Assembly (NCBI GenBank): GCA_002494495.1
Contig: DACB01000005.1
Location: 33,082-48,892, forward strand
Reading direction: 5' to 3'
Length of the DNA stretch: 15,811 nucleotides
Source: Methanobacterium sp. UBA294
GTDB taxonomy: Archaea; Methanobacteriota; Methanobacteria; Methanobacteriales; Methanobacteriaceae
Under the pieces are notes generated by a model. The model ran no database searches. It was given only the letters and a program-made list of their open reading frames with translations, and was not told the origin of the DNA. This document shows, one piece after another, positions 7,036 to 14,756 of the stretch (position 1 is the stretch's first letter; each line of letters begins with the position of its first letter). A program made the position numbers and the translations under genes.

Positions 7036-7474
7036 TTAAGAACTTCGTTTATCAGGTAGTATGGTAACTCCATTATCAGTTCTGTATTTATTGGAAAGGA
7101 ATGATTGTTGGATAAAATTAATATCTGACATCTTCCCTTCTTTTTGGATTTTAACATATTCCCTGGACCACTCAACCATGGCCTCTAAACTGTAAATAAG
7201 TTTCACCAATATCAGTTAGGGAATATTCCACCCTCACTGGGGCTTCACCAATTATTTTTCTTTTTATCAATCCAGCAGACTTTAAATCATGGAGTTCTTT
7301 GGTGAATACGCTGCGATAAGTATACCTAAAATATTCATACAACTCACTAAACCGTTGATTACCTTTGTTGAGATACCATAATATCTGGATGGCCCATTTA
7401 CCTCTGATGAGATTTATCCCAAGAACCAGAACTGCCAGATTATATTCGTACTTTGAATCATTCATTTTTTTCAT
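7036..7474 (-). pseudogene. HxlR family winged-helix regulator, frameshifted near its C-terminus
   Basis: HxlR proteins are small dimeric MarR-like winged-helix regulators, often responding to reactive aldehydes or redox stress. The first 90 or so codons carry the core: LIRGKWAIQILWYL (22-35), RFSELYEYF, a recognition helix, KRKIIGEAPVRVEYSLTDIG (71-90). After GET the annotated frame ends in LQFRGHG, but from about 7197 the next frame continues as IYSLEAMVEWSREYVKIQKE and on to a TAA at 7036-7038; IxxLEAMVEWSREY is the normal dimerisation helix. A two-base loss (or one-base gain) near 7198 thus breaks the gene; whole, it would have about 146 residues. The N-terminal Cys common in the family is missing. 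It is divergent from the SDR gene, which it may once have controlled. It could be a sequencing error. Confidence 0.8.
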
Positions 7475-7487
7475 TTAATTGATTATT

Positions 7488-7497
7488 CCTTTTATAT
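7488..7497 (-). promoter_or_regulatory. TATA box of the hxlR gene
   Basis: Minus strand reads CCATATAAAAGG here, a near-ideal archaeal TATA box. The expected transcript start, about 25 bases on, falls near 7469, so translation may begin at the second Met codon (7465) or nearly leaderless. Confidence 0.5.
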
Positions 7498-7553
7498 GGT
7501 TAAAACTCGTTTTATGGTTAAAAAAAATTATTAACTCTTATTAATATGGTTTT
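7495..7553. repeat. three TATGGTT direct repeats in the hxlR-SDR intergenic region
   Basis: TATGGTTAAAA occurs at 7495-7505 and 7513-7523 (period 18), with a partial third copy TATGGTTTT at 7545-7553. The first overlaps the hxlR TATA box. Such a placement suits an autoregulatory operator, but AT-rich chance repeats are possible. Confidence 0.4.
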
Positions 7554-7601
7554 CTTTTTGAACTTTGTACTAAAAACTCACTTTCTTTTTATATTATGAC
7601 C

Positions 7602-7610
7602 TTATATATT
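7602..7610 (+). promoter_or_regulatory. TATA box of the SDR gene
   Basis: TTATATATT, preceded by a CC, lies about 85-90 bases before the SDR start codon; it predicts a transcript start near 7634 and a leader of about 60 bases. Confidence 0.45.
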
Positions 7611-7694
7611 TTTAATAGAGTAGATTTTTAAGTATTATCAACTTGTAAAATTTATTTTTTTTTATAGGTTTTGATAAAGATAGGAGATGAAAAA

Positions 7695-8453
7695 ATGGGT
7701 AGATTAGAAAATAAGGTGGCAGTGGTCACCGGCGCCAGTTCTGGAATGGGTGAAGCGATTGCCAAACTCTTTGCCAGTGAAGGAGCATCCGTGGTGGCGA
7801 TGGCCCGTAGAAAAGAGCGATTAGATGATCTGATAAAAGAAATAGAAGCCGGCGGCGGAAAAGCCACTGCAGTGGCAGGAGACGTTACCATTGAAGAAGA
7901 TGTGCAGAATTCCATTAAAACCGCTGTGGACGAGTATGGTAAACTGGATATAGTGATTAGCAATGCCGGATTACTGGATCAAATGACTCCGGTAGCTGAT
8001 GTAACGGACGATCTATGGGATGCCGTGTTTGACGTCAATGTGAAGGGGCCCATGAGATTTTTCAGAGCGGCCATCCCCTTGATGGAAGAGGCCGGCGGAG
8101 GAACCTTCGTAACCGTATCATCCCTGGGAGGCATAAAATGCGGAATAGCTGGTTCCACCTACATCGCATCCAAACACGCTGTTTTGGGGCTGGCTAAGAG
8201 TGTAGCCTACATGTACGCCGATAAAAACATCAGATCCAATGTCATAGCCCCCGGCGCGGTGATGACGGAGATGGGTCAGACTTCAGATACCTCAGAGAGA
8301 GGAATGGAACGGGCCCAACTAACCATGGCCTGCATGCCCCGTATGGGAGAAGCAAGTGAAATAGCTCAGTTAGCACTGTTCTTGGCCTCTGATGAATCCA
8401 GTCTGGTGAATGGAGCGGTGGTCACTGCTGATGCAGGATGGGGCGCCGGATAA
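7695..8453 (+). CDS. SDR family NAD(P)-dependent oxidoreductase
   Basis: A classical short-chain dehydrogenase of 252 residues, the usual family length. It has the nucleotide-binding TGASSGMGEAIA (12-23), basic residues at the end of beta-2 (ARRKERL, 37-43) that favour NADP(H), the GDVT acid motif (62-65), NAG (90-92), active-site Asn115, Ser142/143 and YIASK (Tyr156, Lys160), and PGAVMTEM. The substrate cannot be told; close relatives are labelled 3-oxoacyl-ACP or serine/threonine dehydrogenases. The ATG at 7695 has GGAG 8 bases ahead, better than an in-frame TTG at 7671. The gene is clearly richer in G and C (many GGC, GCC, GCG codons) than its neighbours, which suggests transfer. It is divergent from the broken hxlR gene and followed by a 9-bp hairpin terminator. 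Confidence 0.92.
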   Translation: MGRLENKVAVVTGASSGMGEAIAKLFASEGASVVAMARRKERLDDLIKEIEAGGGKATAVAGDVTIEEDVQNSIKTAVDEYGKLDIVISNAGLLDQMTPVADVTDDLWDAVFDVNVKGPMRFFRAAIPLMEEAGGGTFVTVSSLGGIKCGIAGSTYIASKHAVLGLAKSVAYMYADKNIRSNVIAPGAVMTEMGQTSDTSERGMERAQLTMACMPRMGEASEIAQLALFLASDESSLVNGAVVTADAGWGAG

Positions 8454-8517
8454 TCAAACTGGTATTTACTAAAATTCAGAGAATCTTTTTATAGAACTCC
8501 GAGTAAAGATATAATTA

Positions 8518-8551
8518 GAGCATCTAAAAACCCCCGAACCCATAGATGCTC
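8518..8551 (+). terminator. hairpin terminator after the SDR gene
   Basis: GAGCATCTA (8518-8526) pairs perfectly with TAGATGCTC (8543-8551) around a 16-base C-rich loop, followed by a T-rich tract. It stands 64 bases after the SDR stop and ahead of the RNA promoter. Confidence 0.55.
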
Positions 8552-8616
8552 CCTATTTATTTTTATGTATCTTCAATCTAGAAAAAAACACAACCAGATC
8601 CAGCACATCGACAGCC

Positions 8617-8625
8617 ATATAAAAT
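8617..8625 (+). promoter_or_regulatory. TATA box ahead of the candidate RNA gene
   Basis: ATATAAAAT is a close match to the archaeal TATA consensus. Its centre is about 28 bases before 8650, where the closing helix of the candidate structured RNA begins, which is the spacing expected for a transcript start. Confidence 0.6.
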
Positions 8626-8649
8626 ATTGTGTAAAATTATAATGTTCAA

Positions 8650-8838
8650 GGTTATATCATTACGACTAGTGCCTACGGTCCTCTTACGAGAATGGCTGAG
8701 CCAACTGTAAATTGGAGAAACCCAGCACCGGACAGACTGCCTGCTGCGAGGGTTGCTCGGGGAGGAAAGGGTAAGCTACCAATGAACCAGTGAGTTAGTA
8801 TGCAGGCAATAACCATTTTATGAAATTTATTCTTTTTT
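8650..8838 (+). ncRNA. candidate structured non-coding RNA, unknown class
   Basis: A GC-rich island of about 165 bases stands in very AT-rich DNA and holds no convincing protein frame. Its ends pair: GGTTAT (8650-8655) with ATAACC (8809-8814). Directly stacked on this, TGCCTGC (8738-8744) pairs with GCAGGCA (8802-8808), so 13 bases in a row on the 3' side are paired. Local hairpins include TGGC-TGA-GCCA (8693-8703), CGAG/CTCG (8747-8759) and GGTA-AGC-TACC (8770-8780). A TATA box lies at the right distance upstream, and a T7 run (8833-8839) follows. This is the layout of an independently transcribed RNA. I could not match it to RNase P, SRP, 5S, tRNA, C/D or H/ACA RNA, or to TPP, cobalamin, SAM or fluoride riboswitch consensus. 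No coding gene follows on the same strand, so a riboswitch is unlikely. Confidence 0.65.
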
Positions 8839-8893
8839 TAAACTCTAAATATTGTTACTATAAAATAAAAGATTTTTTTCTACTTTATTTCGG

Positions 8894-9361
8894 TTAAAAT
8901 TTCTTTTTTAGATCGTTTGCGAAGTTTTCGGCATTTTTAAGGTCGTCTTTATCAGGTTTTCCTTTACTAATGCCACCAATATATTTAAATGGGCCCCAGG
9001 TATCAAAACCTTTACAACTGAATTCTCCAACTATTTCGAAATATTTTTCTGATAATTTATTTTTCAAAAAAGAATTATATCTACTATATCCTATACCACT
9101 TGTCGTAAATACAAATGCTTTTTTGCTTTTCACCTTATTTAAATCGTCGATGAATTTTATTAACTCTTTATGTGGTCTGGCCTTGTATATTCCAGAACCA
9201 AAACCGATTAAATCATATTCTTCAATAAAATTTACACTGGCATCTTTTAAATCCATTAATTCGGCTTCAAGAACATCTGCCATAACTTTAGCAATTTTTA
9301 ATGTATTTCCATGATGAACAGATTTATAAATTATTAAAGTTTTCACTAAGTTTTCCCCCAT
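8894..9361 (-). CDS. flavodoxin family protein
   Basis: A 155-residue single-domain flavodoxin-like protein that would bind FMN and carry electrons. After a short N-terminus it shows beta-1 TLIIYKS, followed by the phosphate loop SVHHGNTLKIA (about 14-24), then DLIGFGSGIYKARPHKEL (about 50-67) at the second flavin loop, and FVFTTSGIGYSRYNSFL at the third. The form resembles the short, HemG/Isf-like flavodoxins found in many methanogens rather than long bacterial flavodoxins. AAAGGA precedes the ATG by five bases; a GTG at codon 6 is an alternative start. It is a single gene: the upstream gap on the minus strand has an AT-rich TATA-like tract near 9390-9400. A partner is not identifiable from context. 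Confidence 0.88.
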   Translation of the reverse strand: MGENLVKTLIIYKSVHHGNTLKIAKVMADVLEAELMDLKDASVNFIEEYDLIGFGSGIYKARPHKELIKFIDDLNKVKSKKAFVFTTSGIGYSRYNSFLKNKLSEKYFEIVGEFSCKGFDTWGPFKYIGGISKGKPDKDDLKNAENFANDLKKKF

Positions 9362-9628
9362 AAATATCCTTTCCTATCGTGTAATCACCATATTTTTAAT
9401 AAATTGATTTGTATTCAGATCACATATAAAATACTAAATTATAAAATTTTTTATGTTCATTTTTTATTATCTTATGAAACACACAAATATAACACTTTCT
9501 TTTATTGAATAAACCTGTTTAAAATGCTTAATTCTATAAAAAACCAAAAAAATAGCCATAATCTATATTCAAACTTTCATGGAAATATACAAATTATGAT
9601 ATAAAAAATTTGAATTAAGTATTACATA
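9362..9628. other. AT-rich intergenic region, no gene seen
   Basis: Apart from the flavodoxin promoter region near 9390-9400 I see no gene, hairpin or repeat worth naming in this stretch. Confidence 0.4.
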
Positions 9629-9636
9629 TTTATATA
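9629..9636 (+). promoter_or_regulatory. TATA box of the 49-residue gene
   Basis: TTTATATA, an almost perfect box, lies 31 bases before the ATG at 9668, implying a leader of only about 5-10 bases. Confidence 0.6.
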
Positions 9637-9667
9637 GTATTACTTATTATTATATTAATGTGATATT

Positions 9668-9817
9668 ATGGGTAACTATAAAGCAATGTGTATAACAGTA
9701 AAATGTGAAGAATGTGGACATGATAATGCACAGCTGCTCCCACTAGAAATAAGCAAAGAAAATTGGATGAAAACGCAGAAAATGCATGGTGAGATGGTTA
9801 TTGAGGATTTTAAATAA
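9668..9817 (+). CDS. small CxxC protein, 49 residues
   Basis: An unrecognised 49-residue protein beginning MGNYKAMCITVKCEECGHDN and ending MVIEDFK. The VKCEECGHDN segment is one half of a zinc ribbon (a single CxxC knuckle, Cys13 and Cys16, with Cys8 and His18 close by), so it could bind a metal alone, as a dimer, or not at all. The rest is charged and soluble with a Met-rich C-terminal helix. It is supported by a very good TATA box 31 bases ahead, by the metal-knuckle motif, and by the lack of any competing frame. There is only a weak GTGAT-like site, in line with a near-leaderless transcript. It converges with the mmp operon. Could be a truncated relative of longer zinc-ribbon proteins. Confidence 0.55.
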   Translation: MGNYKAMCITVKCEECGHDNAQLLPLEISKENWMKTQKMHGEMVIEDFK

Positions 9818-9877
9818 TTTTTCCATAATTAATTTTATATCTTAATACTATAAAAACCCATCGTTAAAATACATTCT

Positions 9878-10453
9878 CTAGGTTCTAAACCTACCCTCAG
9901 ATGCCTTCATGTTCTTTACAACTTCCTGGGTTTTCACCAGCCATTCATCCTTAATTGGCTCATCAGAGGCGGTTAGTGCTATGATGTTGCCTTCTGAATA
10001 ATGATCCACCACCCGTAAACCTTCAGGGATTATCCTGAACAGTGCATCATAGATCTTCTTTCTAAGATCTTCCTCTGGGTTGTACACAACCAGATTCTTG
10101 ATATCTGTACGTGGATCATCCACTATGACCTCGTATCTGCTGGATTGATGGATCTTGTTCCTTCCTTCTATCTCCCATAATTTGGATAATAATTCTGGAA
10201 GATATGTCTCATCCCTGATCTTCAAAAAAACCTCATTTGCCTGCCTATCTTTGTCGTATTCAGCAATATCCATTAAACTCACAGGCGGAGAGGTTTTCTC
10301 GTAGCTCACCACGATGATGAACAACGGTTCCCTGGGATCCACATAGACCCTTAAATCCTTCACCGCTCGGGTAATCTGGAGATCCTGGAGTATCTGCCTT
10401 ACAACCATGTCATAAACTTCTGCCCCAGTTTCATCGTAGCATTCTACCTTCAT
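9878..10453 (-). CDS. mmp17: methanogenesis marker protein 17 (Mmp17)
   Basis: A 191-residue soluble protein of the methanogen-only marker 17 family, recognised by its N-terminus (MKVECYDETGAEVYDMVVRQ) and its place after mmp15. It has only one Cys (Cys5), so it is not by itself an evident cluster protein. As I recall, Mmp17 is one of the subunits found in the purified ATP-dependent methyl-coenzyme M reductase activation complex together with McrC, Mmp3, Mmp7 and the A2 ATPase. The sequence reads as mixed alpha/beta with segments such as LRVYVDPREPLFIIVVSYE (39-57) and YEVIVDDPRTDIKNLVVYNP. GAGG lies 7-8 bases before the ATG. It is the last gene of the operon, 69 bases after mmp15, followed by a T-run on the minus strand near 9852-9860. 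Confidence 0.85.
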   Translation of the reverse strand: MKVECYDETGAEVYDMVVRQILQDLQITRAVKDLRVYVDPREPLFIIVVSYEKTSPPVSLMDIAEYDKDRQANEVFLKIRDETYLPELLSKLWEIEGRNKIHQSSRYEVIVDDPRTDIKNLVVYNPEEDLRKKIYDALFRIIPEGLRVVDHYSEGNIIALTASDEPIKDEWLVKTQEVVKNMKASEGRFRT

Positions 10454-10522
10454 TTTAGTCCTCTTTTAATATCATTTAGATTACCTTATTTTATTGAGCA
10501 TCTTTGTCTAATTATGATAATT

Positions 10523-11747
<1,225 letters not shown>

Positions 11748-11755
<8 letters not shown>

Positions 11756-12194
11756 TTTCTTCCCCCAGACTGTCTAAAAATTCATTAATCCTGTTGACCA
11801 GTTCCATAGTTTCATCACTACTGGTGGGGTATTTGACTTCCAGTACTGGTATATTTCTCTGTCTGATGTTGAACATGCATAGTTCATTGGTCCTGGCGCA
11901 TCCTACACAGCCAAAACCAAAGGGCGCATCTTCCATGATGATAGCTGCATCTGCATCGTCAATTAACGGTCCGAATAGAGCCATCCGACCCCTAACACCA
12001 GAAGGTACTTCAATTGCAGCGTATTTTAAACCCTCTATGGGTTCTTTCTCGGTGATATTAAGTGGGGGGGAATCAATCTCTGCAGTGTTAACTTTTTTCC
12101 TTATCTGACTCTGCATGACCAGAGGTTCATGTCCCTTGCGTTCCACAAGATCCGCAAGTATCATGGAGTTTGGCGGGAATATAACTACTTTCAA
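11748..12194 (-). CDS. mmp5: methanogenesis marker protein 5 (Mmp5)
   Basis: A 148-residue methanogen marker protein. It opens MKVVIFPPNSMILADLVERK, typical of the family, and has a cysteine group FGFGCVGCARTNELC (Cys96, Cys99, Cys106) in a glycine-rich turn, likely a metal or iron-sulfur site. The biochemical role is unknown; the company it keeps suggests methyl-CoM reductase maturation. The start is TTG at 12192-12194, not ATG: GGTGA lies six bases ahead, inside the end of the upstream gene, whose stop codon is one base before the TTG, and homologous N-termini begin here; the next Met (residue 11) would delete conserved residues. Its 3' end overlaps mmp15 by 8 bases, so translation of the three genes is probably coupled. 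Confidence 0.85.
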
Positions 12195-12195
12195 G

Positions 12196-12570
12196 TTATT
12201 TCACCCCTTCTGGCCTATCCATTTCCTGTGGTCTCTTGGTTATTTCTTTAATATCAGTATAAATTCCTTGGGTAATATCCACCACCCCCATGGCAGCTAC
12301 TACTTCACCATCCTCTATAATTGGGACTACCTGTACAGGCGTTCCTTCGTAAGTTCCGGTTTCAGGTATTTCACTGATTTTTTCTCCTTTTTCTATTACC
12401 TTCTCCAGGATAGGGCCGGTGTAATCGTAATCCACCACTTGGCCCTCTTCTAAGCGTATACCCTTTGAATTTTTAGTGCGCATGGTAAAGGGTAATTCAT
12501 TTACCAGTTGGTGTATGGCAAGTGCCAGTGATTCTATTTCTTCTCCTGTTGAAGAAGCTGTTAACTTCAT
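12196..12570 (-). CDS. DUF2111-like methanogen protein
   Basis: A 124-residue protein that I assign, from memory and with moderate confidence, to the DUF2111 family, which is restricted to methanogens and sits beside mmp5 and mmp6. It has no Cys. A helical N-terminus (GEEIESLALAIHQLVNELPF, 9-28) is followed by a beta-rich part with RLEEGQVVDYDYTGPILEK and PVQVVPIIEDGEVVAAMGVVDI (about 78-99), which looks like a small PAS/Cache-like sensor or ligand-binding fold. It could be a regulator or structural partner of the marker proteins; no reaction is implied. AAGGAG precedes the ATG by about 11 bases. A TATA box lies upstream in the 72-base gap from mmp6, and mmp5 starts one base after its stop. 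Confidence 0.75.
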   Translation of the reverse strand: MKLTASSTGEEIESLALAIHQLVNELPFTMRTKNSKGIRLEEGQVVDYDYTGPILEKVIEKGEKISEIPETGTYEGTPVQVVPIIEDGEVVAAMGVVDITQGIYTDIKEITKRPQEMDRPEGVK

Positions 12571-12610
12571 CTTGGATAACTCTCCTTTTTATGGGTTTTT
12601 AATAATGGTT

Positions 12611-12619
12611 TTTATATAA
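12611..12619 (-). promoter_or_regulatory. probable internal promoter of the mmp operon
   Basis: Minus strand reads GTTATATAAAAACC, a good TATA box, in the 72-base gap between mmp6 and the DUF2111-like gene. The predicted start near 12589 would leave the AAGGAG site inside a leader of about 19 bases, so the last four genes may also be transcribed on their own. Confidence 0.45.
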
Positions 12620-12642
12620 CAGTGATTTTATCGTGGTAATTA

Positions 12643-13161
12643 TTATTTACACTTTTCAGCTATCTTCTTAAATTCATCTGGGGATATTTTTTCCAGTTTC
12701 TTAGTCTTGACTTTACGAGGGTTTTTAAGGGCTTTGCTCACATCATCCAGCAATTCAAATTCCTTCTCCAGCTGATGGAATCCCTCCCTGGCCCCTCCTC
12801 TTTTAGCCCGGCATCTGCGCGGGTCTCCTGGTTGAAATCCACGGTCCTTGGTGAATATGTTGTAGGGATCTAATTTTCTAATTCTTTTTATAGCCTCATA
12901 AACGTGTTCTTTTTCACCGCTTATCACTGCACCGTAACAGGTGGTCTTAATGGTGAGTGGAAATTCTATCATATGCAGATTTCTCACCAGTTCATTGTTA
13001 CTAATATTTGCTGAAGGACCAATGACTATCATCCTGTTTATCTTACCATCTTCATCAGCAGGCTCTGACTGTGGGATCAGACACCCAGTTTCAGCTATTT
13101 TGGTCTCGTCTTTACTTGTATCAGGAGTTTCTTCCTTATGGGGGTTTTTTGTTGGTGACAT
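12643..13161 (-). CDS. mmp6: methanogenesis marker protein 6 (Mmp6)
   Basis: A 172-residue marker protein recognised by FTKDRGFQPGDPRRCRAKRG (103-122), the near-invariant family motif, with Cys117, and by the preceding core RMIVIGPSANISNNELVRNL (43-62) and TTCYGAVISGEKEHVYEAI with Cys75. The first 40 residues are polar, rich in Lys/Asp/Glu, and probably disordered. The basic motif and the two cysteines suggest nucleic acid, nucleotide or cluster contact, but no function is established here. It starts inside the 3' end of mmp3 (26-base overlap), with GGAGGGAGAG located within mmp3, so the two are translationally coupled. The last residues are Lys-rich (KVKTKKLEKIS). Confidence 0.87.
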   Translation of the reverse strand: MSPTKNPHKEETPDTSKDETKIAETGCLIPQSEPADEDGKINRMIVIGPSANISNNELVRNLHMIEFPLTIKTTCYGAVISGEKEHVYEAIKRIRKLDPYNIFTKDRGFQPGDPRRCRAKRGGAREGFHQLEKEFELLDDVSKALKNPRKVKTKKLEKISPDEFKKIAEKCK

Positions 13162-14689
13162 AGACTGTCTCTCCCTCCTTGAATTTTTCCAGATTTTCCA
13201 TACCTTTCACAATATTTGCTAATATGTTGGTTGATTTAAAGGGCTCTCCTGTAGGGCCGTATTCTGTGTTCTCCTCAAAACGAACTCCTAATATACCCAC
13301 ATTCCTTTTTGACATATTGGTTAAGGCAATCTCACCCGCCCTTACCTTATCTTTAGGGGTGTTTTCTGGTATTAGGCCCTTGGAGTCCGAGGAACTGCCA
13401 CGGAACATCATGATTTTTGTGCCGGGATAGGCGAACTGGATGTTCAAGGTACCCACCGGAGAATCAAGAAGCCCGGTGATCTTTTTGAAATACCAGGACG
13501 AACGGGGTGCTGCTTCATCGTAAATTTCAAGGTAGATTAGTTCTTCTTCTTTTATACCAAAGGTTTTAAGCTGTTTTTCCCCTATGATATCCATGGTGTA
13601 GCGGGGTTCCTGAACAACAACCACTGCATCGTCGTCGGTTTTTCCCTCTTTGATCTGTTTAATTCCATTTGCATCCAGTAATTCCTGGGCTTTTTTCTGT
13701 GTCAGGGATAGGGTCATTATTCTCTGCGGTGTTGTTTGGAATGTAATCTCGTCTCCTTCTCCAGCAATATCCAGTAGTTGCATTCCTGATACAACCTTAC
13801 CCACCACTGAATGGGAGGGTGTGGAAACCCTGTCTTCCCGGTAGATATAAACTCTACCAGTTCCTTTGCCTTTATTTCTTAGGGTTATTGTACCCCGCTT
13901 CCTTTGACCTAAAAATTCAGATGGGCTTTCCAGTCCCTGTAACGCATAGAAACCCACAAATGAATCAGATTCATAATCGATGTGCATTTTATTATCATCA
14001 GATAATGCGAAGAAGTGTTCAGCGGATTGTGGTGATTCATCCGATAAACTTACATCAACATAGGTGAAAATTTCATTTCCCTGGAATATCTCAGTATCCA
14101 GATTAATTATGGCTGCGCTTTTCACCACGCTTTTTCTTTCCTGGACAGGTTCGACCTTTTTTATTTCATCCTGATCATCCAGCTTCATAACCGTTCTTTT
14201 CCCACCAACTATCTGGGCAAATACACCATTACCATTATCATTGGTCTCTGGCACACCATATACTGCTTTATTTCTATCCTTAACCAGTATTATATGGGTT
14301 GCATCGGCTGTAAATCCAGATAAACTCAAAACTACATCCCATCTTTGATATGTATGTTCAGCATGACTAGGTTCCAGATCAGTTTTAATAGGTCCTATGG
14401 CCACATCGTTGGTGGTGGTCCATCTGATGCGCAAGTTTTCAAATTCACGATACCTCTTTTTCCAGGTGCTTTTAAGCTCCTCCGGGGCTTCGGGTAATAG
14501 TTCAATTATTATACTTCCCTTGGTTGTTTTAAACTTGTACTTGTTTACGTACTGTTCCATTTCCTGGGTTCCCTTTATTAAGCCCAATACACATCCTTCA
14601 AGATATGGTGCTCCTGATGCATCAATGGCATCTTTTATGGTGGAACCCTCTGGAAGGTCTATTTTCTCCCCGTTAATCTTTATCTGCAT
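13136..14689 (-). CDS. mmp3: methanogenesis marker protein 3 (Mmp3, UPF0288)
   Basis: A 517-residue cytoplasmic protein of the methanogen-specific Mmp3/UPF0288 family. The N-terminus (MQIKINGEKIDLPEGSTIKD, to about 45) is a small ubiquitin-like (MoaD/ThiS-type) fold, with Cys33 in LEGCVLGLIKG. The rest resembles duplicated cyclophilin-like beta domains, seen in stretches such as VSLSDESPQSAEHFFAL, YRFY-like turns and GPTGEPFKSTNI near the end; older annotation links it to peptidyl-prolyl isomerases. As I recall, Mmp3 is a subunit of the methyl-coenzyme M reductase activation complex, so a scaffold or chaperone role is likely. GAGGTT lies 9-10 bases before the ATG. It follows mmp2 by 67 bases and overlaps mmp6. 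Full length. Confidence 0.9.
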   Translation of the reverse strand: MQIKINGEKIDLPEGSTIKDAIDASGAPYLEGCVLGLIKGTQEMEQYVNKYKFKTTKGSIIIELLPEAPEELKSTWKKRYREFENLRIRWTTTNDVAIGPIKTDLEPSHAEHTYQRWDVVLSLSGFTADATHIILVKDRNKAVYGVPETNDNGNGVFAQIVGGKRTVMKLDDQDEIKKVEPVQERKSVVKSAAIINLDTEIFQGNEIFTYVDVSLSDESPQSAEHFFALSDDNKMHIDYESDSFVGFYALQGLESPSEFLGQRKRGTITLRNKGKGTGRVYIYREDRVSTPSHSVVGKVVSGMQLLDIAGEGDEITFQTTPQRIMTLSLTQKKAQELLDANGIKQIKEGKTDDDAVVVVQEPRYTMDIIGEKQLKTFGIKEEELIYLEIYDEAAPRSSWYFKKITGLLDSPVGTLNIQFAYPGTKIMMFRGSSSDSKGLIPENTPKDKVRAGEIALTNMSKRNVGILGVRFEENTEYGPTGEPFKSTNILANIVKGMENLEKFKEGETVYVTNKKPP

Positions 14690-14756
14690 GAAAAAGAACC
14701 TCTTATAACTATTTTATCAGCTAACTTTAAATTAATTTCTATTTGGGAATCCTCAT

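Noticed and set aside
6738..7175. 145-codon minus-strand frame
   Set aside because: It runs opposite the 98-residue gene and in the wrong frame for the HxlR tail; the product is hydrophobic without motifs, typical of a shadow.
8693..8700. TGGCTGAG as part of a TPP riboswitch
   Set aside because: The rest of the TPP consensus (GGGGTGC, ACCTGAT, GGATAATGCC) is missing and no thiamine gene follows.
8692..8793. 33-codon plus-strand frame inside the GC-rich island (starts MAEPTVNWRNPAP)
   Set aside because: No ribosome binding site, Pro/Arg-rich low-complexity product, and the bases are better explained by paired helices of an RNA gene.
8738..8814. Resemblance of GGAGGAAAG to the RNase P conserved region
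   Set aside because: In RNase P this motif lies near the 5' end and the RNA is much longer; here it is near the 3' end and no matching P4 partner is present.
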